From: Linyphia triangularis
Taxonomy: Eukaryota; Arthropoda; Arachnida; Araneae; Linyphiidae
Direction of reading: 5' to 3'
Length of the DNA: 64,000 bases
NCBI GenBank assembly: GCA_963978545.1
Contig: OZ021725.1
Coordinates: 88,768,305 to 88,832,304, forward strand
Part shown: piece after piece, positions 1 to 11,881 of the stretch
Layout: every line of letters starts with the position of its first letter
How positions within the stretch are numbered: position 1 is the first letter of the stretch
Notes under the pieces: model-generated
Told to the model about the DNA's origin: nothing
What the model saw: the letters and a program-made list of their open reading frames with translations, nothing else
Databases searched by the model: none
Program-made: the position numbers and the translations under genes

Positions 1-99
1 TTGTTTAATTGATGGGGAAAATCTTTACCATTTGCCAAAGATACTTCCCCTAAATTGAACAATAAAAATCTGCTTAAAAATAGTAGTTTTATTAAAATG
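1..99. other. Flank left of the candidate 21-kb element
   Basis: AT-rich sequence with no recognisable feature. It ends at the first CCCTA of the inverted terminal sequence. No convincing target-site duplication with the right flank is visible; only a TG dinucleotide abuts both ends. Confidence 0.4.
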
Positions 100-419
100 C
101 CCTACTAACCATCTTTGTCACAGTTACGTCACTGCAACGAAGTTTTTCGTCGCAAAGATCACGGTCACAATGTGACTTGCATGGGATATCGCAGCGATGT
201 CGCAAAAGTTCACGTCACTTTCGACTTCCATGTGATATCGCAGCGACATCACACTGTGACGAAGTCGTGATGTTACTTTGTGATATGGCAGCGACATCCA
301 GTGATATCCCAAAATAATTTTATATAATGAAAATCACAAATAAGTCATTTTGTGACATGTATGTGATATAAGACGTAATTTTGCGATATCACAGGGATAC
401 ACAGGGATATCACATTTTA
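100..419 (+). repeat. Left terminal region of short CpG-rich palindromes
   Basis: This region is outside the regular 91-bp array but built from the same words: GTGATATCGCAGCGACATC, TCACAATGTGAC and ACGAAGT. It matches the style of 20906-21097 at the other end, which has GCGATATCGC, GTGACGAAAA and GTGATATCGC. CpG is frequent here although the surrounding DNA is AT-rich. Such palindromic words could be protein-binding sites, but that is inference. Confidence 0.6.
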
Positions 420-1830
420 ACATTTATGCTATTTTTGTGGTATCAGTGTGATCTCTATGTGATTTTGGGGACATCTATGTGATTTTATCAACGAATCTCA
501 CGTCACTGCTATATCACATTGTGATCAGTATGCGATCTTAGTGACTTTGGCGACATCTATGTGATTTATGCGATTTTAGCAACGAAAGCTTTGTCGCTGC
601 GATGTCACATTGTGATCTGTATGTGATCTTAGTGACTTTGGCGACATCCATGTGATTTATGCGATTTTCGTAACGAAAACTTTGTCACTGCGATATCACA
701 TTGTGATCTGTATGTGATCTTAGTGATTTTGGCGACATCCATGTGATTTATGCGATTTTCGCAACGAAAGCTTTGTCACTGCGATATCACATTGTGATCT
801 GTATGTGATCTTAGTGATTTTGGCGACATCCATGTGATTTATGCGATTTTCGCAACGAAAACTTTGTCACTGCGATATCACATTGTGATCTGTATGTGAT
901 CTTAGTGACTTTGGCGACATCCATGTGATTTATGCGTTTTTCGCAACGAAAACTTTGTCACTGCGATATCACATTGTGATCTGTATGTGATCTTAGTGAC
1001 TTTGGCGACATCTATGTGATTTATGCGATTTTAGCAACGAAAGCTTTGTCGCTGCGATGTCACATTGTGATCTGTATGTGATCTTAGTGACTTTGGCGAC
1101 ATCCATGTGATTTATGCGATTTTCGTAACGAAAACTTTGTCACTGCGATATCACATTGTGATCTGTATGTGATCTTAGTGATTTTGGCGACATCCATGTG
1201 ATTTATGCGATTTTCGCAACGAAAGCTTTGTCACTGCGATATCACATTGTGATCTGTATGTGATCTTAGTGATTTTGGCGACATCCATGTGATTTATGCG
1301 ATTTTCGCAACGAAAGCTTTGTCACTGCGATATCACATTGTGATCTGTATGTGATCTTAGTGATTTTGGCGACATCCATGTGATTTATGCGATTTTCGCA
1401 ACGAAAACTTTGTCACTGCGATATCACATTGTGATCTGTATGTGATCTTAGTGACTTTGGCGACATCCATGTGATTTATGCGTTTTTCACAACGAAAACT
1501 TTGTCACTGCGATATCACATTGTGATCTGTATGTGATCTTAGTGACTTTGGCGACATCCATGTGATTTATGCGATTTTCGCAACGAAAACTTTGTCACTG
1601 CGATATCACATTGTGATCTGTATGTGATCTTAGTGATTTTGGCGACATCCATGTGATTTATGCGATTTTCGCAACGAAAGCTTTGTCACTGCGATATCAC
1701 ATTGTGATCTGTATGTGATCTTAGTGATTTTGGCGACATCCATGTGATTTCTGCGATTTTCGCAACGAAAGCTTTGTCACTGCGATATCACATTGTGATC
1801 TGTATGTGATCTTAGTGATTTTGACGACAT
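420..1830 (+). repeat. 91-bp tandem satellite, left array (about 15 monomers)
   Basis: TGTGATCTG recurs at 611, 702, 793 and onward at exactly 91-bp steps. Each monomer contains TTGGCGACATCCATGTGATT, TTCGCAACGAAA, CTTTGTCACTGCGATATCAC and ATTGTGATCTG. A variant monomer (TCTATG, TTTTAGCAACG, GTCGCTGCGATG) recurs at 556 and 1011, that is 5 x 91 = 455 bp apart. The monomers after it repeat in nearly the same order, so part of the array grew by duplicating a block of about five monomers. The array stops abruptly near 1830 in unrelated sequence. No coding function is suggested. Confidence 0.93.
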
Positions 1831-1907
1831 TTACATTACCCATTTACATTTCCACCAGCATTCAATTGAAATTGCCAAATTATGAAAATTGTGGAATTCA
1901 GCTTTAG

Positions 1908-2060
1908 TTTGTCGGGAAAACTGCAGATATTGAAAGAACATTTTCTATTGTTAGTAAAATTTGGAATTCTGAGAAGGCACAACTTTCTGCAATTACTCTG
2001 AAATCTTTGTTAATAACTAAAATTAACTTGTCATATTTCTGCAGAGTTTCTGGATTATAG
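1908..2060 (+). pseudogene. hAT transposase C-terminal dimerisation-domain relic
   Basis: The frame ending at TAG 2058-2060 reads ADIERTFSIVSKIW, then NSEKAQLSAITLKSLLITKI. This fits the conserved end of hAT-superfamily transposases, with the pattern (N/A)(V/I)ERxFS, then S...R/KxxL, then LL.IKIN. An in-frame stop at 1905-1907 and the satellite immediately upstream mean that only the C-terminus survives. An AATAAA-like signal follows near 2109. It sits just inside the left satellite array, so it may be a remnant of the gene that once moved the surrounding element, or an unrelated insertion. The family call rests on motif resemblance only. Confidence 0.6.
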
Positions 2061-2390
2061 CCTCAAAAAAATATATTAAGTATGGTTGAAAGCTAATAAA
2101 AAAGTTAAATAAACCTATGAATTACAATGTATATTGTATATCTTCCGAAAAAACCGCAAACATTGAAGATTTTAGAATTGTGTGTTCCGAACTCCATAAA
2201 TAAATACGTAAAAAAAATTATCCCTTTCCCATAGCAGAGACATGTCCTGATTTTTTAATCAGAAAAATCTGATCGTATTAGATATGACTCGTGTCTTTTA
2301 AACTATATATATATATTGATGATATTTATTTCCCATCTCTTTATTACTTTAAAATTTTGCATTTTCCCCTATTTAGTCCCCCAGTTATAA
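2061..2390. other. AT-rich spacer after the hAT relic
   Basis: A possible poly(A) signal near 2109 and a short (TA) run near 2307-2318. Nothing else recognised. Confidence 0.4.
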
Positions 2391-2413
2391 CTAGATGGCG
2401 CCACTAGAGGCAT
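2391..2413. promoter_or_regulatory. CTCF-like palindromic motif
   Basis: CTAGATGGCGCCACTAG forms a near-palindrome, and both AGATGGCGCC and GCGCCACTAGAGGCA resemble the CTCF core in opposite orientations. The same string is also common in dispersed arthropod repeats, so binding is only a possibility. Confidence 0.3.
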
Positions 2414-2463
2414 GATCTCCTGAATTACTTCAGAAGTTAATTAGTTTTCGTTTTTATTCGCAA

Positions 2464-2790
2464 CTAGCTGAATAGTACCCGTGCTTCGCTGCGAAATTGT
2501 GCTATGTGCAATATTTTAGTTAGAGTTGCGTTGCCGACCGAGATCCGTAATTGGTGTATAGGTTCCAACTTTTGACGCTTTGTTCGCAGGATGATTCATT
2601 GATACCCAAAACCAAGCTGGCTTTGCTCTCTGAAAAGTTCATTGACACATAAGCACAGGCTTACTTCACACGTTGAAAGGTTCATTGCTATGCAAGCATA
2701 AGCTCGCTTCATTCCCTAAAAAGTTATTGCTACGTAAACCCTTAATATTAGAAGCCCCTACCCTGTCAAGAAGCAAAAAAAAAAAATCCC
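2464..2790 (+). repeat. Dispersed-repeat segment with TACCCGTGCTTCGCTGCG motif
   Basis: TAGTACCCGTGCTTCGCTGCG (about 2474-2494) is a string I associate with dispersed retroelements in arthropod genomes, mainly Penelope/LINE-type. It is followed by two or three imperfect copies of GAAAAGTTCATTGACAC...AAGCTCGCTTCA, spaced about 55 bp apart (2630-2740). No open frame remains. Confidence 0.5.
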
Positions 2791-2851
2791 TGGTAATACA
2801 ATAATATAACACCCATTTGAGAATATTTTAACACTTATTTGTAAAAAACAA

Positions 2852-3330
2852 AATTAGAAGGCCATAACTATGTTGAAATTTTCAAAGCTCTTGGCCTATT
2901 AGAAGAAATTCTGTTTTTCAAAAGACCAATTAAAAGGCAAAAACTACTTATGTTACAAATTTCAGAACTATAGCCAATTAGAAATCGTTTAGTAAAATAT
3001 TTGTTAATTACAAAAATTAATTAAAAAAAAGCTAATCAAAATTTTAAATTATGTTTGTCAAAAGTCTAATTAGAAGGTCAAAACTAATTATGTTGAAAAT
3101 TTCAGAGCTGTAGTCCTATTAAAAATCGTTTTATGAAATATTTGTTAATTAATTAAAAAAATTAATTTAAAAAAAAAGAAATCAAAATTTTAAAATTCTG
3201 TTTAGCAAAAATCCAATTAGAAGGCCGAAACTATACTTATCTAGAAAATTTCAGAGATGTAGCTTTATTAGAAATCGTTTATTTATAATATTTGTTAATT
3301 AATAAAAAAAAAATTAAAAGAAAAATTATC
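2852..3330 (+). repeat. Degenerate tandem repeat of about 140-147 bp (3.5 copies)
   Basis: The core AATTAGAAGG...AAACTA...TTTCAGAGCTGTAG...ATTAGAAATCGTTT, followed by ATTTGTTAATTAATAAAA, starts at 2852, 2928 (short first unit), 3067 and 3214. It directly follows the TACCCGTGCTTCGCTGCG segment and probably belongs to the same retroelement non-coding region. Confidence 0.75.
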
Positions 3331-3336
3331 CCAGAA

Positions 3337-3339
<3 letters not shown>

Positions 3340-3385
<46 letters not shown>
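3340..3385. repeat. (TA)n microsatellite
   Basis: An uninterrupted TA run of about 45 bp at the end of the preceding repeat. Short frames across it encode only Tyr-Ile dipeptides. Confidence 0.95.
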
Positions 3386-3391
<6 letters not shown>

Positions 3392-6317
3392 TGCAACATT
3401 AGCTAGGGGCTCACCATAAGGTCGTTCTTGAAGGGGGGGAAAGAAATTTTCACTATTGGAGTCTACCCAGAGGGGTGTTCCTTGGCCATTGTAAGGTACT
3501 GGTAGTAGTACAATACAGTCGTCCATCCTTGAAGACAGTCATTCACGCCCCTCACAGGTGTGGAAGATTTGGAATTTCAAGATTGTGTGGTAGAAATAGA
3601 AAATGTACATATATTAGTAGCCTACTTTTTGTTGGAAATCTAATGACGCAATTAAAATTTAGGATGCTAATAAAAAATGAGATATAAAATAAAAATTTTG
3701 CACACTTTCAATATAAATGTTAAAATTTAATCTGTTTTTCATTTCTATTCAGATTTCCAAAATATAAAAATACACCTTAAAAATGTTTCTCAATGCGGTA
3801 TGAAATATTTGAAATAAGAATGACATTTTTAGTGTGCTTTTAACTATTTTCTTTTTGCTTGTATGCAATTAGTTTTAACTATTTGTATAAATCTTAGTTT
3901 GTTTCAATAGTGAACGATCGTATAAAACATTTTATCATTATTGGATAATTGATTGGATTGCTGTGTAATTATTAAGTTCTCTTAAATATTCTAAATAGTA
4001 CTTAACCATTATGTCACAATAGTTGAAAATTATTGCATTTTTTATATAAACATAAACTATTTTCTAAAGTAAGAAACTGCAATATTTTACTATAAATTCA
4101 AAATGCTCCAATACAGAACAACGTACAAGAATAAGGTATAACGATTCAATACTTTGGACAAGAGAGGTAAAAGGTGAAACGTTTATTTCCTTTTTTTATT
4201 CAAAAATATGTTATAGAAACTGTACCTATTGCTTGTAATGAATTTCAAATACATATATGCGAAGAACTATAAAAGCCTGCCATTTATATATATAAAAAAA
4301 GTAAAGCAATTGTACAAAAGCGTGAAAGGATATATATTGATTTATTTTAAAAACTGCTTATTAATGTTATATTTATTACTTTTGTTTTTATAGTGAATAT
4401 ACCAATTATTGTTTATTACTTTAAAAAAAAATTTCAACATCCTCACCACTAAAATTCGCGTAAAAATTTACAGAAGACGTAATCAACCAAATTGTAAAAT
4501 AAAACAGTTATTTTGCAACAGTTACTGACTGTTTTTATTCACAATATGTTTATGACATGTGAACTGAAATAAAAAAAGATTCGCGTACTCTTCTCATCTT
4601 CCTTACCTTCTTTTTTAAAACTACGTCATTTTAGCCCCTGTATTACACTGTGGAGATAACTTTCTTCAAGGGCCTATGTCTTTCAATTTCTTCAGATCAT
4701 GTTTCAGAAATTTACACCTCCTCTTATCGGGAATTTCACCAACTAAACAATATTTGTGTTGCTACATATCGTCAAAATTGAAGACATTTTTTTATTTTTA
4801 TATATTTTTTTAATAAAAGGATGAAAACTCATACGATAAATTATATTATTGTACTTTTTGTCTGTATTATTTTAATTTTACACCTTTCATACTATAATTC
4901 TTCAGATTATAGAAAATTTATCTATCTGTCTTTAGTAAATAAAAGTAATAATACAACATAAGTGTAAAATATAATATACCAAATTTACATCCCACATTTC
5001 TATTTCATAACCTGTAAATTGATAACAATTGGTCATATGACTATCGACACGCAATAAAGGGAATTTTGATTTTAAAAATTTTGTTTAAAATAAACACTTT
5101 TAAAATAATTTGATTCTACAAAAATTTAAATTAAAAGTTGAAAAATATTAAAAAGAGTTTTACGACAAATTTTAACAGATTTATGGAATCAGAATATTAA
5201 ATGCTCTTAAAATTCACTAAAGTTAACTTAAAGTTAAGTTTTTATTTATGGTTTGGATACTTTAAACATTTGCAAAATAATTTAGTAAAAAAATATCAAG
5301 ACTTCATAGAGCCAAAAGAATAAACATTCAGCAAAGGAAATCGTAGAAATGCAGTTAGCGAAAACCCGCCTAGCAGGTAAAAGTCACTTATTTTTTACTA
5401 AATTGCCCCCCTGTCAAGCAGCTTCAAAATACCCCTTTGTGTCCCAACTGAATGGGCTGGCCATGTGTGCTGTCGAAATTTCTTCCTCTCACCCCAATTC
5501 CGAAATTGTCACATGCCCCCTTCCTCTCACAGGAGCCCATGTGAAAAGGTTAAATTAACAACTTACATAAGCAGCCGGTAATCGGGTAATTACCTGCAAA
5601 AATTACCGTATTTTAAAGTTTGGCTGGTATTTTGGAAGATAATTTGAAAATGAGGGTATTTGCGGATTTTTTTTAAAAAAATGGTGTATTTTTTATTTAT
5701 TTATTTTATTTTATTACGGAAGAGGTATTTCTTTGGATAATCTGATAATGTGAAGCTTGTGTTGAAGAGACAAGAGTCTTTACAAAACCAGCAGGCGATG
5801 AAATACGAGATCAATTCAAGAGACGCGAACAAATAATAAGATCGATTGGCGGGATAACTAATTGAAATGGTTATAGAGGGTCGCTTTAGGTCAGTTTGGC
5901 CTCTGGCCTCCAGTTCCTCCTTTTTTTTTTTGTCTCGCAAGCAAAATTCAATGAACCAAAGAACCAAGATTGCACATCTGTTCCGTTTGTTAAAAGACTG
6001 GTCGCGTTGTCGGGTGAAGGAGAGGGGGAGGGGGGGATGAAAAGTTTAGTATCTTTCCCTTGATCCAATCTTGACAGACACCGATTCTATTTTCTCACAT
6101 GATTTGTTAGGTTCGGCTTTTTTCTTTTCCATTTTTATCTATTAATTGGGTTAACGTTCCAAATAATATTGAAAAATATTCTTAGATATTCTTTGGTTAT
6201 TTACTAATGCTTTTCATTTAAAACTTAACAAAATGAATAATAAATAACTGCAAATAATGATTTATTTTCAATTTGATTTTGTTCAATAAAGGAAGCAGTA
6301 CAAATGGAAGAAATACT
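3386..6317. other. No gene recognised; mostly AT-rich
   Basis: Positions 3395-3600 and 5390-5560 have higher GC and may be old transposon pieces. The second holds C-rich strings on the + strand ending in ACAGGAGCCCATGTGAAAAGG. GGTAAT/ATTACC words cluster at 5575-5610. I could assign none of these, and no splice-consistent coding segment was seen. Confidence 0.35.
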
Positions 6318-6326
6318 ACCAATCTG

Positions 6327-6511
6327 TTTGATTGGTTTATACGCTCAATGACCTATTTTTATGCACAATGACGGCTAATTACGACGGGACCTACAGCTTA
6401 ACGTGGATTCCGAACCACAACGAACATCCCTGCTTAATCCGGGATTCGGATCCAGCACCTTTTGGCATGTGTGACCAGAGAACTAACCACACAGCCATCA
6501 GATGGGCACCA
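6327..6511 (-). mobile_element. tRNA-derived SINE (family A), antisense copy
   Basis: Read on the minus strand it contains GATGGCTGTGTGGTTAG (A-box-like), a B-box-like GGATCCGAATCCCGG, then TGTTCGTTGTGGTTCGGAAT, ending AATAGGTCATTGAGCGTATA. The 9-bp direct repeat ACCAATCTG flanks it (6318-6326 and 6512-6520), which shows target-primed insertion. It shares all blocks with the copies at 21128, 50877 and 51081. A 90-codon open frame across it on the + strand (6332-6604) is an artefact. Confidence 0.88.
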
Positions 6512-6814
6512 ACCAATCTGGAAATGATGTTGAAAATTTTAGATAAATATAAAAATAATACAACTTTAACCGCGAGATTATTATTTCTAAAAATAGTTAA
6601 TTAACTTGAGAGAGCCATGAAAAACACATATTGACAATTAAAATACTTTATTTTGATTTCGAAGCAAACATTATTTCCTTTTATTATTTCAGTAACGATT
6701 AAGAAGCATGATGCAATCGAATAATTTATTTACTATATTTGTAATTTTTTTCTAATTCCTATCATGCTCACATATCACATATATTCACCGAATTCTGTTT
6801 CACATTAAATAGTT

Positions 6815-6839
6815 AAAAAAAAAAAAAAAAAAAAAAAAA
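6815..6839. repeat. Poly(A) tract
   Basis: About 25 A in a row. No retroelement body was recognised upstream. Confidence 0.9.
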
Positions 6840-6973
6840 CGAAAACTATGTAAGTCTGTTATTGTATAAACTTACAGAGCCAGCAGAAGACAAATTAAAA
6901 GTAACAAATATTTTAATAAAATAACATAACGATACGTATGTTATATTTTAACCTTCCAGTCAATAAAAATGTG

Positions 6974-7079
<106 letters not shown>

Positions 7080-7237
7080 TTAAAAAAAAAATTAAATCAT
7101 TTTCACTACTTAAATTCATTCAGAAAACAGAGCATTGTAAAAAAAAGTATGATAAACCGTTTCAAACGAAAGCGTCTAAAAGCCCTGGTTTCCTAGGAAA
7201 GCGTCCCGTGATCCAGCGTTCACTTGAAAACGGGGAG

Positions 7238-7245
7238 TGACGTCA
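7238..7245. promoter_or_regulatory. CRE-like site TGACGTCA
   Basis: A full palindromic CREB/ATF site within GGGAGTGACGTCACGAACC, in a locally GC-richer segment (7199-7470). No TATA box or gene is evident nearby. Confidence 0.3.
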
Positions 7246-7459
7246 CGAACCGGTCAGATTTTCGACAGAACGTGTCGTTGATCATTTGCTGCCACTCTTT
7301 CTGTGGGTCCTTTCAAGGTCAGATTCTGAAAACTCTGATGGGGATTTCATTGTTCATTCTTGTCCCTTGTTCCTTCATTCTCCGCCCCTCGTCAAGAAAA
7401 GTATGTTTGAGAACACATGACCGGCAACGTACGAAATGCCGATCTACCTTATATAATGA

Positions 7460-7965
7460 CCGGCATTTTTAGCAAAGTATGAAAAAGAGCCATGATAAAA
7501 CTTTGAAGAAAAAAAAAAAAATGTTCTTCCTCAACAATACATTTGTAATTTTGAAAAAATAATGAAAAACAGCCCTTGAAAAAGCTTTTATTTAAAATAC
7601 TTAAAAAGAATTTAAGTAATAAAAAAAAAAAAAATTATGAATTTTATTAATGAAACAAAATAAAATATGAACCTTTTTGTTGTACCAAGAAAGTTGATAA
7701 TTTACTTAATTTCAATTTCACTTAACTTTATTTCTTATAAAAAGTAAAATCGTTATTTATATGAACTATACAAAAAATTGGTGATGTATTTTATACTTGG
7801 TCGGTTTGTCATTTGGCATTCTTTAGAATGCCTGAGCAATGCGTGAAATGTTTAATCGTTTTATACTTTGCCGGCTAATTTTTGGAATAATTTAAAATGC
7901 CTAGGTGCAGGTATTCTATAGAATGCCGGATTTAATACATTATACTTTGATGCAACAAACAAACA
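7460..7965. repeat. Palindromic repeat segment, possible MITE
   Basis: CCGGCATTTTTAGCAAAGTAT (7460-7480) and inverted-looking words TTATACTTTGCCGGC (7861) and ATACTTTG (about 7950) bound a segment containing GGCATTCTTTAGAATGCC (7815-7832) and GTATTCTATAGAATGCC (about 7911-7927). An imperfect 70-bp duplication starts at 7789 and 7859. The arrangement suggests a decayed inverted-repeat element. No target duplication was found. Confidence 0.35.
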
Positions 7966-9340
7966 AAATTGAACAAAATTATTGATGCGACAAATTTATT
8001 TTGGTATTGCGGATTTAATACTTGATTGATTGTTAAAGAGTTTTTAATAATAATAGAATGCAAACTACTTTATAGTATTCAGCAAAATTTAATTCTTACT
8101 TTTTGCAAGGACAAAATAAAGGATACCATATTTATTTTAAATTTTCTTAATTCAGTTAATGTTTGTATGCTTTTCGAGAGCAGATAATAATAATTTTTTT
8201 ATATATATATATATATATTTTGGTTTTAATAATTTCAATTGCAACAATTCATAGTGATCGTTTAATTGTGCCAGTATTAAATTCCGGGTAAAAGTTGAAC
8301 GGTCAGAATCTCATTGACTTGAGCGTTCACCATTTTGTGCATAAAATGGTAGATTGCGAATGTGCCATGATTATAGAGGAAAATACATTCCATGCACAGA
8401 TGTAAACAGAGGCGATATTAGATGTTATTCTGGTTCATGAGAAATTAGAATTTTGCTATAAAAGAATCAAATGTCATAGTTGTTCGTTTTATACGATTTT
8501 ACAATTGGTAAAATTCACGAAGTTATTTTAATTTGGCCTATAAACCAAATTCCAGGTTACTTTTATCCGAATTGTCAAACCATTACAAAAATTTAAAATC
8601 AAATTTCCGATTTTGAATAATATAATCAATATTGGCCGGATGCCTTTCAGTAAGTTATTTCAAGAAAAAACTCACCATTCTTTACTATAATTACAGTAAA
8701 AGTTAACTATTAATTTATTTGGATTCCGGATATCCAAACTGCATGTATTCCGGAAATGAATTTCTTTTCAAAGCAATAAAAATATTTGTTGAAATAAATT
8801 TGTTGAATATTGGAATGAATGATAAAAATTATCATCTTATCGGAATTTCGAACAAATCATTATAAAATTTTAGTCAGATTTTCGATTTTGAATTAATCAG
8901 TTTTTCAATGTGGAAGATGTAATTTCGATTGTAAAGTTACGTTTCTTTAATATAGACTATAATTATAATAAAAACTAGGCGTGTTGAACATCGCACAACT
9001 TTCAATTACCCTATAATACTGATGTGGATTTGTGTCATTTACGGTTTTTATATTTTCATCATTCATTTAGCAAAAATGGCCAGTTAGGTGATATTTTTTG
9101 CGATAATTCTTGCATGGGTCTTTAAAAAAAAAAAAATTCGCCAAAATGACGATTTAGGCAATTTACTTTTCTATAATTCGTATATTATCGTTTCCCATAA
9201 GTGAAACTGAGGAGAGAAGAAAAAACAATCGTTGATGAGGTATGCTCAAGGAAAGAGAACTCTGTGTTAAAGGCATTCATTCTTCAACTTTTTAAGCCAT
9301 TCAAACATTTTTACGGGAATTTCGGAGGTGGGGATGATTA
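7966..9340. other. AT-rich, no gene recognised
   Basis: Contains a short (TA) run at 8200-8218 and a small hairpin CCATTTTGTGCATAAAATGG near 8331. Nothing coding. Confidence 0.4.
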
Positions 9341-9349
9341 GAACACCTC

Positions 9350-9623
9350 AAGAGGAATTATCACAGCAATTTTGAACAAAATCGTTTGAGACGTTTTTTA
9401 GCAATTACTGAAAAATACTATTTTTTCAATGGCAACTACCTTATTTGCATGCGCGGTTTTGACGAAAACCCTAATGGTAGATCCCTGTGCCATCATCAAC
9501 TTCCACACCAAATTTGAATATCGTAAGTCAAATTGTTCGGGAGTTATGCTGACCACAGACACACAGACACATTTTTTCTAGATAACAGTTTTGAATTCAG
9601 GATAATCCAAATCATAGAGAAAT

Positions 9624-9657
<34 letters not shown>
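9350..9657 (+). mobile_element. LINE/Penelope-like 3' end with poly(A)
   Basis: CACCAAATTTGAATATCGTA...TTCGGGAGTTATGCTGACC followed by ACAGACACACAGACAC matches the style of 3' ends of arthropod non-LTR or Penelope-like elements, which often carry 'aaattt...atc...gag/ttat...cagacagacac'. A run of about 32 A follows at 9626-9657. No reverse-transcriptase frame is left, so this is a 5'-truncated relic. Assignment is by resemblance. Confidence 0.5.
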
Positions 9658-9658
<1 letters not shown>

Positions 9659-11224
9659 ATTTTTTTTACTGAATACTATACTTTCATTACCCTATGTATA
9701 CACATGGGTAATTGAAAGTAATAAGTAATAGATTTACAAGGATTCCAGACAAATAAATTGCATTGTATACCGAAAACGAATATATTTTTAATGCAATAAA
9801 CGATGCATATATGACATATCTTTTGGATATCAGAATTCTGTATAAACCTGACTTTTGAAAAATATATCCTGGATGTTATGGATAGATAATAAAATATCTA
9901 TTACCCCCCCCCCATATTTATACAATTAAGCAAACAAAATTTATTAAAATAACATGTTTAGATTTGAGTGTTTTCTGGACATATGATGCTGATGTAAACT
10001 GATCACACAATTTATATGAATATGAAAAACACTACTTGCAAAAATGTATATCATTCGGATAAAGAGTCCTTGCTACTTGCCAAATTACAAATACACTAAA
10101 ATCCATCATAAGTCAGCTTAAACTTTAACAAATACGTCCATGATTAGTTTAAGCAAATGAATAACATGATCAGTAAGATTGATGATATCGAATAAATCAG
10201 CAGAATATATGGAAATTATGATTTAAATACCTTTATTGAATATTATGTCAAGTCAGAAGTCACAAAAAAACACAATAGACAGGTTTTAATTAAAGATTCG
10301 CTTATTTTTTGAGACTTGATAATCTAATGCTTGATAATCTAAAACTTGAATAGTTTATAATAGTTTTTTCTTAATAATCTAAAACTTGATAATCTTAGCT
10401 AAAATAATCTAATGAGAATATTTTTTTTAACTCCTAAAAATGAAAAAAAAAAAAAAAAAAAAATATATAGGAATCATTTTGGCATATTCTGTAAAAATCT
10501 GCGGCCCACAAAAAACTGGAACATAACTTATACCGCTCATCTCTAAAAGTTAATGGCAAACGCTGCTCTAGAATATTTATAAGCATATAGTGTTGTAATC
10601 AGAAAATAAATTCATTGTGTGTGCTTATATGTAACTTAGGAAATTTGTAAGCTGAGCATATTTATATTTAATAATGCACGTGAATGCATTTGATTGAAAC
10701 GAGTTTTTCAATTCGTTATATAACTCAGCATGTCAATAAAAAAATAACACATAATTAAAAAGAAAAGGAAAGTACGTGAAATCAAAAATTTGGAAACTAA
10801 TTAAGAAGTAAAATTTTTCATTTCATGACAAAAGAAATTTTTGAAGCACATGGTATCAAAACCCAACTAATGAAAAGTACAGATTTAAAAACATATTCAA
10901 ATTTTAAACCAATCAAAAATATCCATTTTATTTATACGTTGTATAAGCAATTGACTATGACGTAACCATACATAAATTGTATTAGTTTTAGATATATGCA
11001 GTGGCAATACTCTAGTTGACAATACGTTGTTGCTCCAAATTACCCTCAAAAAGCATGGTGATCGGTCTCCCGGGAAGCATAATCAAGCAAAACCACCACC
11101 AAATCAAATCAAAGCATGGTAATCAGTGTTTTTTTATTTTTTATTATTATTATTTAACTTAAAATTATTTTTAGTCAATTAAACTTTTCTTTATCAGAAA
11201 TGTGTTCTCAAACTGAGTTAATTA
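9658..11224. other. AT-rich, no gene recognised
   Basis: Holds a C8 tract near 9906, a degenerate repeat of CTTGATAATCTAAAAC-type words at 10313-10420, and a poly(A) tract at 10443-10463. GATCGGTCTCCCGGGAAGC near 11060 is a small GC-richer spot of unknown origin. Confidence 0.4.
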
Positions 11225-11462
11225 CAGTGGGTAAAAAAAGTCTCCGTACGATAGCCAAAGTTGCAAATAAATTAGCATTATTTCTAATCTTTAGCTTCAT
11301 ATCTTTAGTAACTATTGAAATATGTTTAATTTGACTCTTTAAAATAAGTTAATAATAAATGTCTGTTTTTACAAAACGCAGCAAGTATTTAAATTGAAAT
11401 ATTTAGGAGATATTGCTAAGTGCCATGCAAAAAAAGTTTCCGTATGCAATATGAAAATGAAT

Positions 11463-11713
11463 GGTAAATTCCTAGTTCACGTTTATGGGTTGGCGCACTT
11501 TTGAAAAGTTGGCGACAAAGCCAGAATGTCGCCAATTCGGAATTCCAATATGAAAAATTGAGAAACGAACCAGCTCCATGATTTGTGGTATGCAAAGGTT
11601 GAAGCCAAAGCGCGTCAATAAAAGAAATAGGGTTGCCAAATTTAGAACTGTATCGCCTACAAAACAGCGCCAAATCGGCTTGGCGATATTTTAACGTCAA
11701 CTAGGAATAGACC
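11463..11713 (-). mobile_element. 251-bp hAT-type MITE, copy 1
   Basis: Imperfect terminal inverted repeats GGTAAATTCCTAGTTCAC and GTCAACTAGGAATAGACC bound the unit. The perfect 8-bp duplication AAATGAAT (11455-11462 and 11714-11721) is the hAT signature length. It is in opposite orientation to copy 2 and has the same length. Long frames across it on either strand are not genes. Confidence 0.92.
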
Positions 11714-11881
11714 AAATGAATTCTGATGTCTTCCATAACAGATTTGCAATAAATTTTCCAAGCTGAAGTGTACGCAAGTGTTATGAAGACATGATAGCAG
11801 CAATTGTTTAATTTTAGCTTGTAGCTGATTGTCTTAAAATAGAGTTCCTAAATCCATTTGTGAGTTGGTAATTCAGTTATG

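Noticed and set aside
420..1830. CRISPR array
   Set aside because: The repeats are contiguous 91-bp monomers without unique spacers, in a eukaryotic, transposon-rich setting.
6332..6604. 90-codon open frame with protein-like composition
   Set aside because: It is the antisense reading of a SINE (6327-6511) with a 9-bp target duplication plus flanking DNA. The same blocks occur in three other SINE copies.
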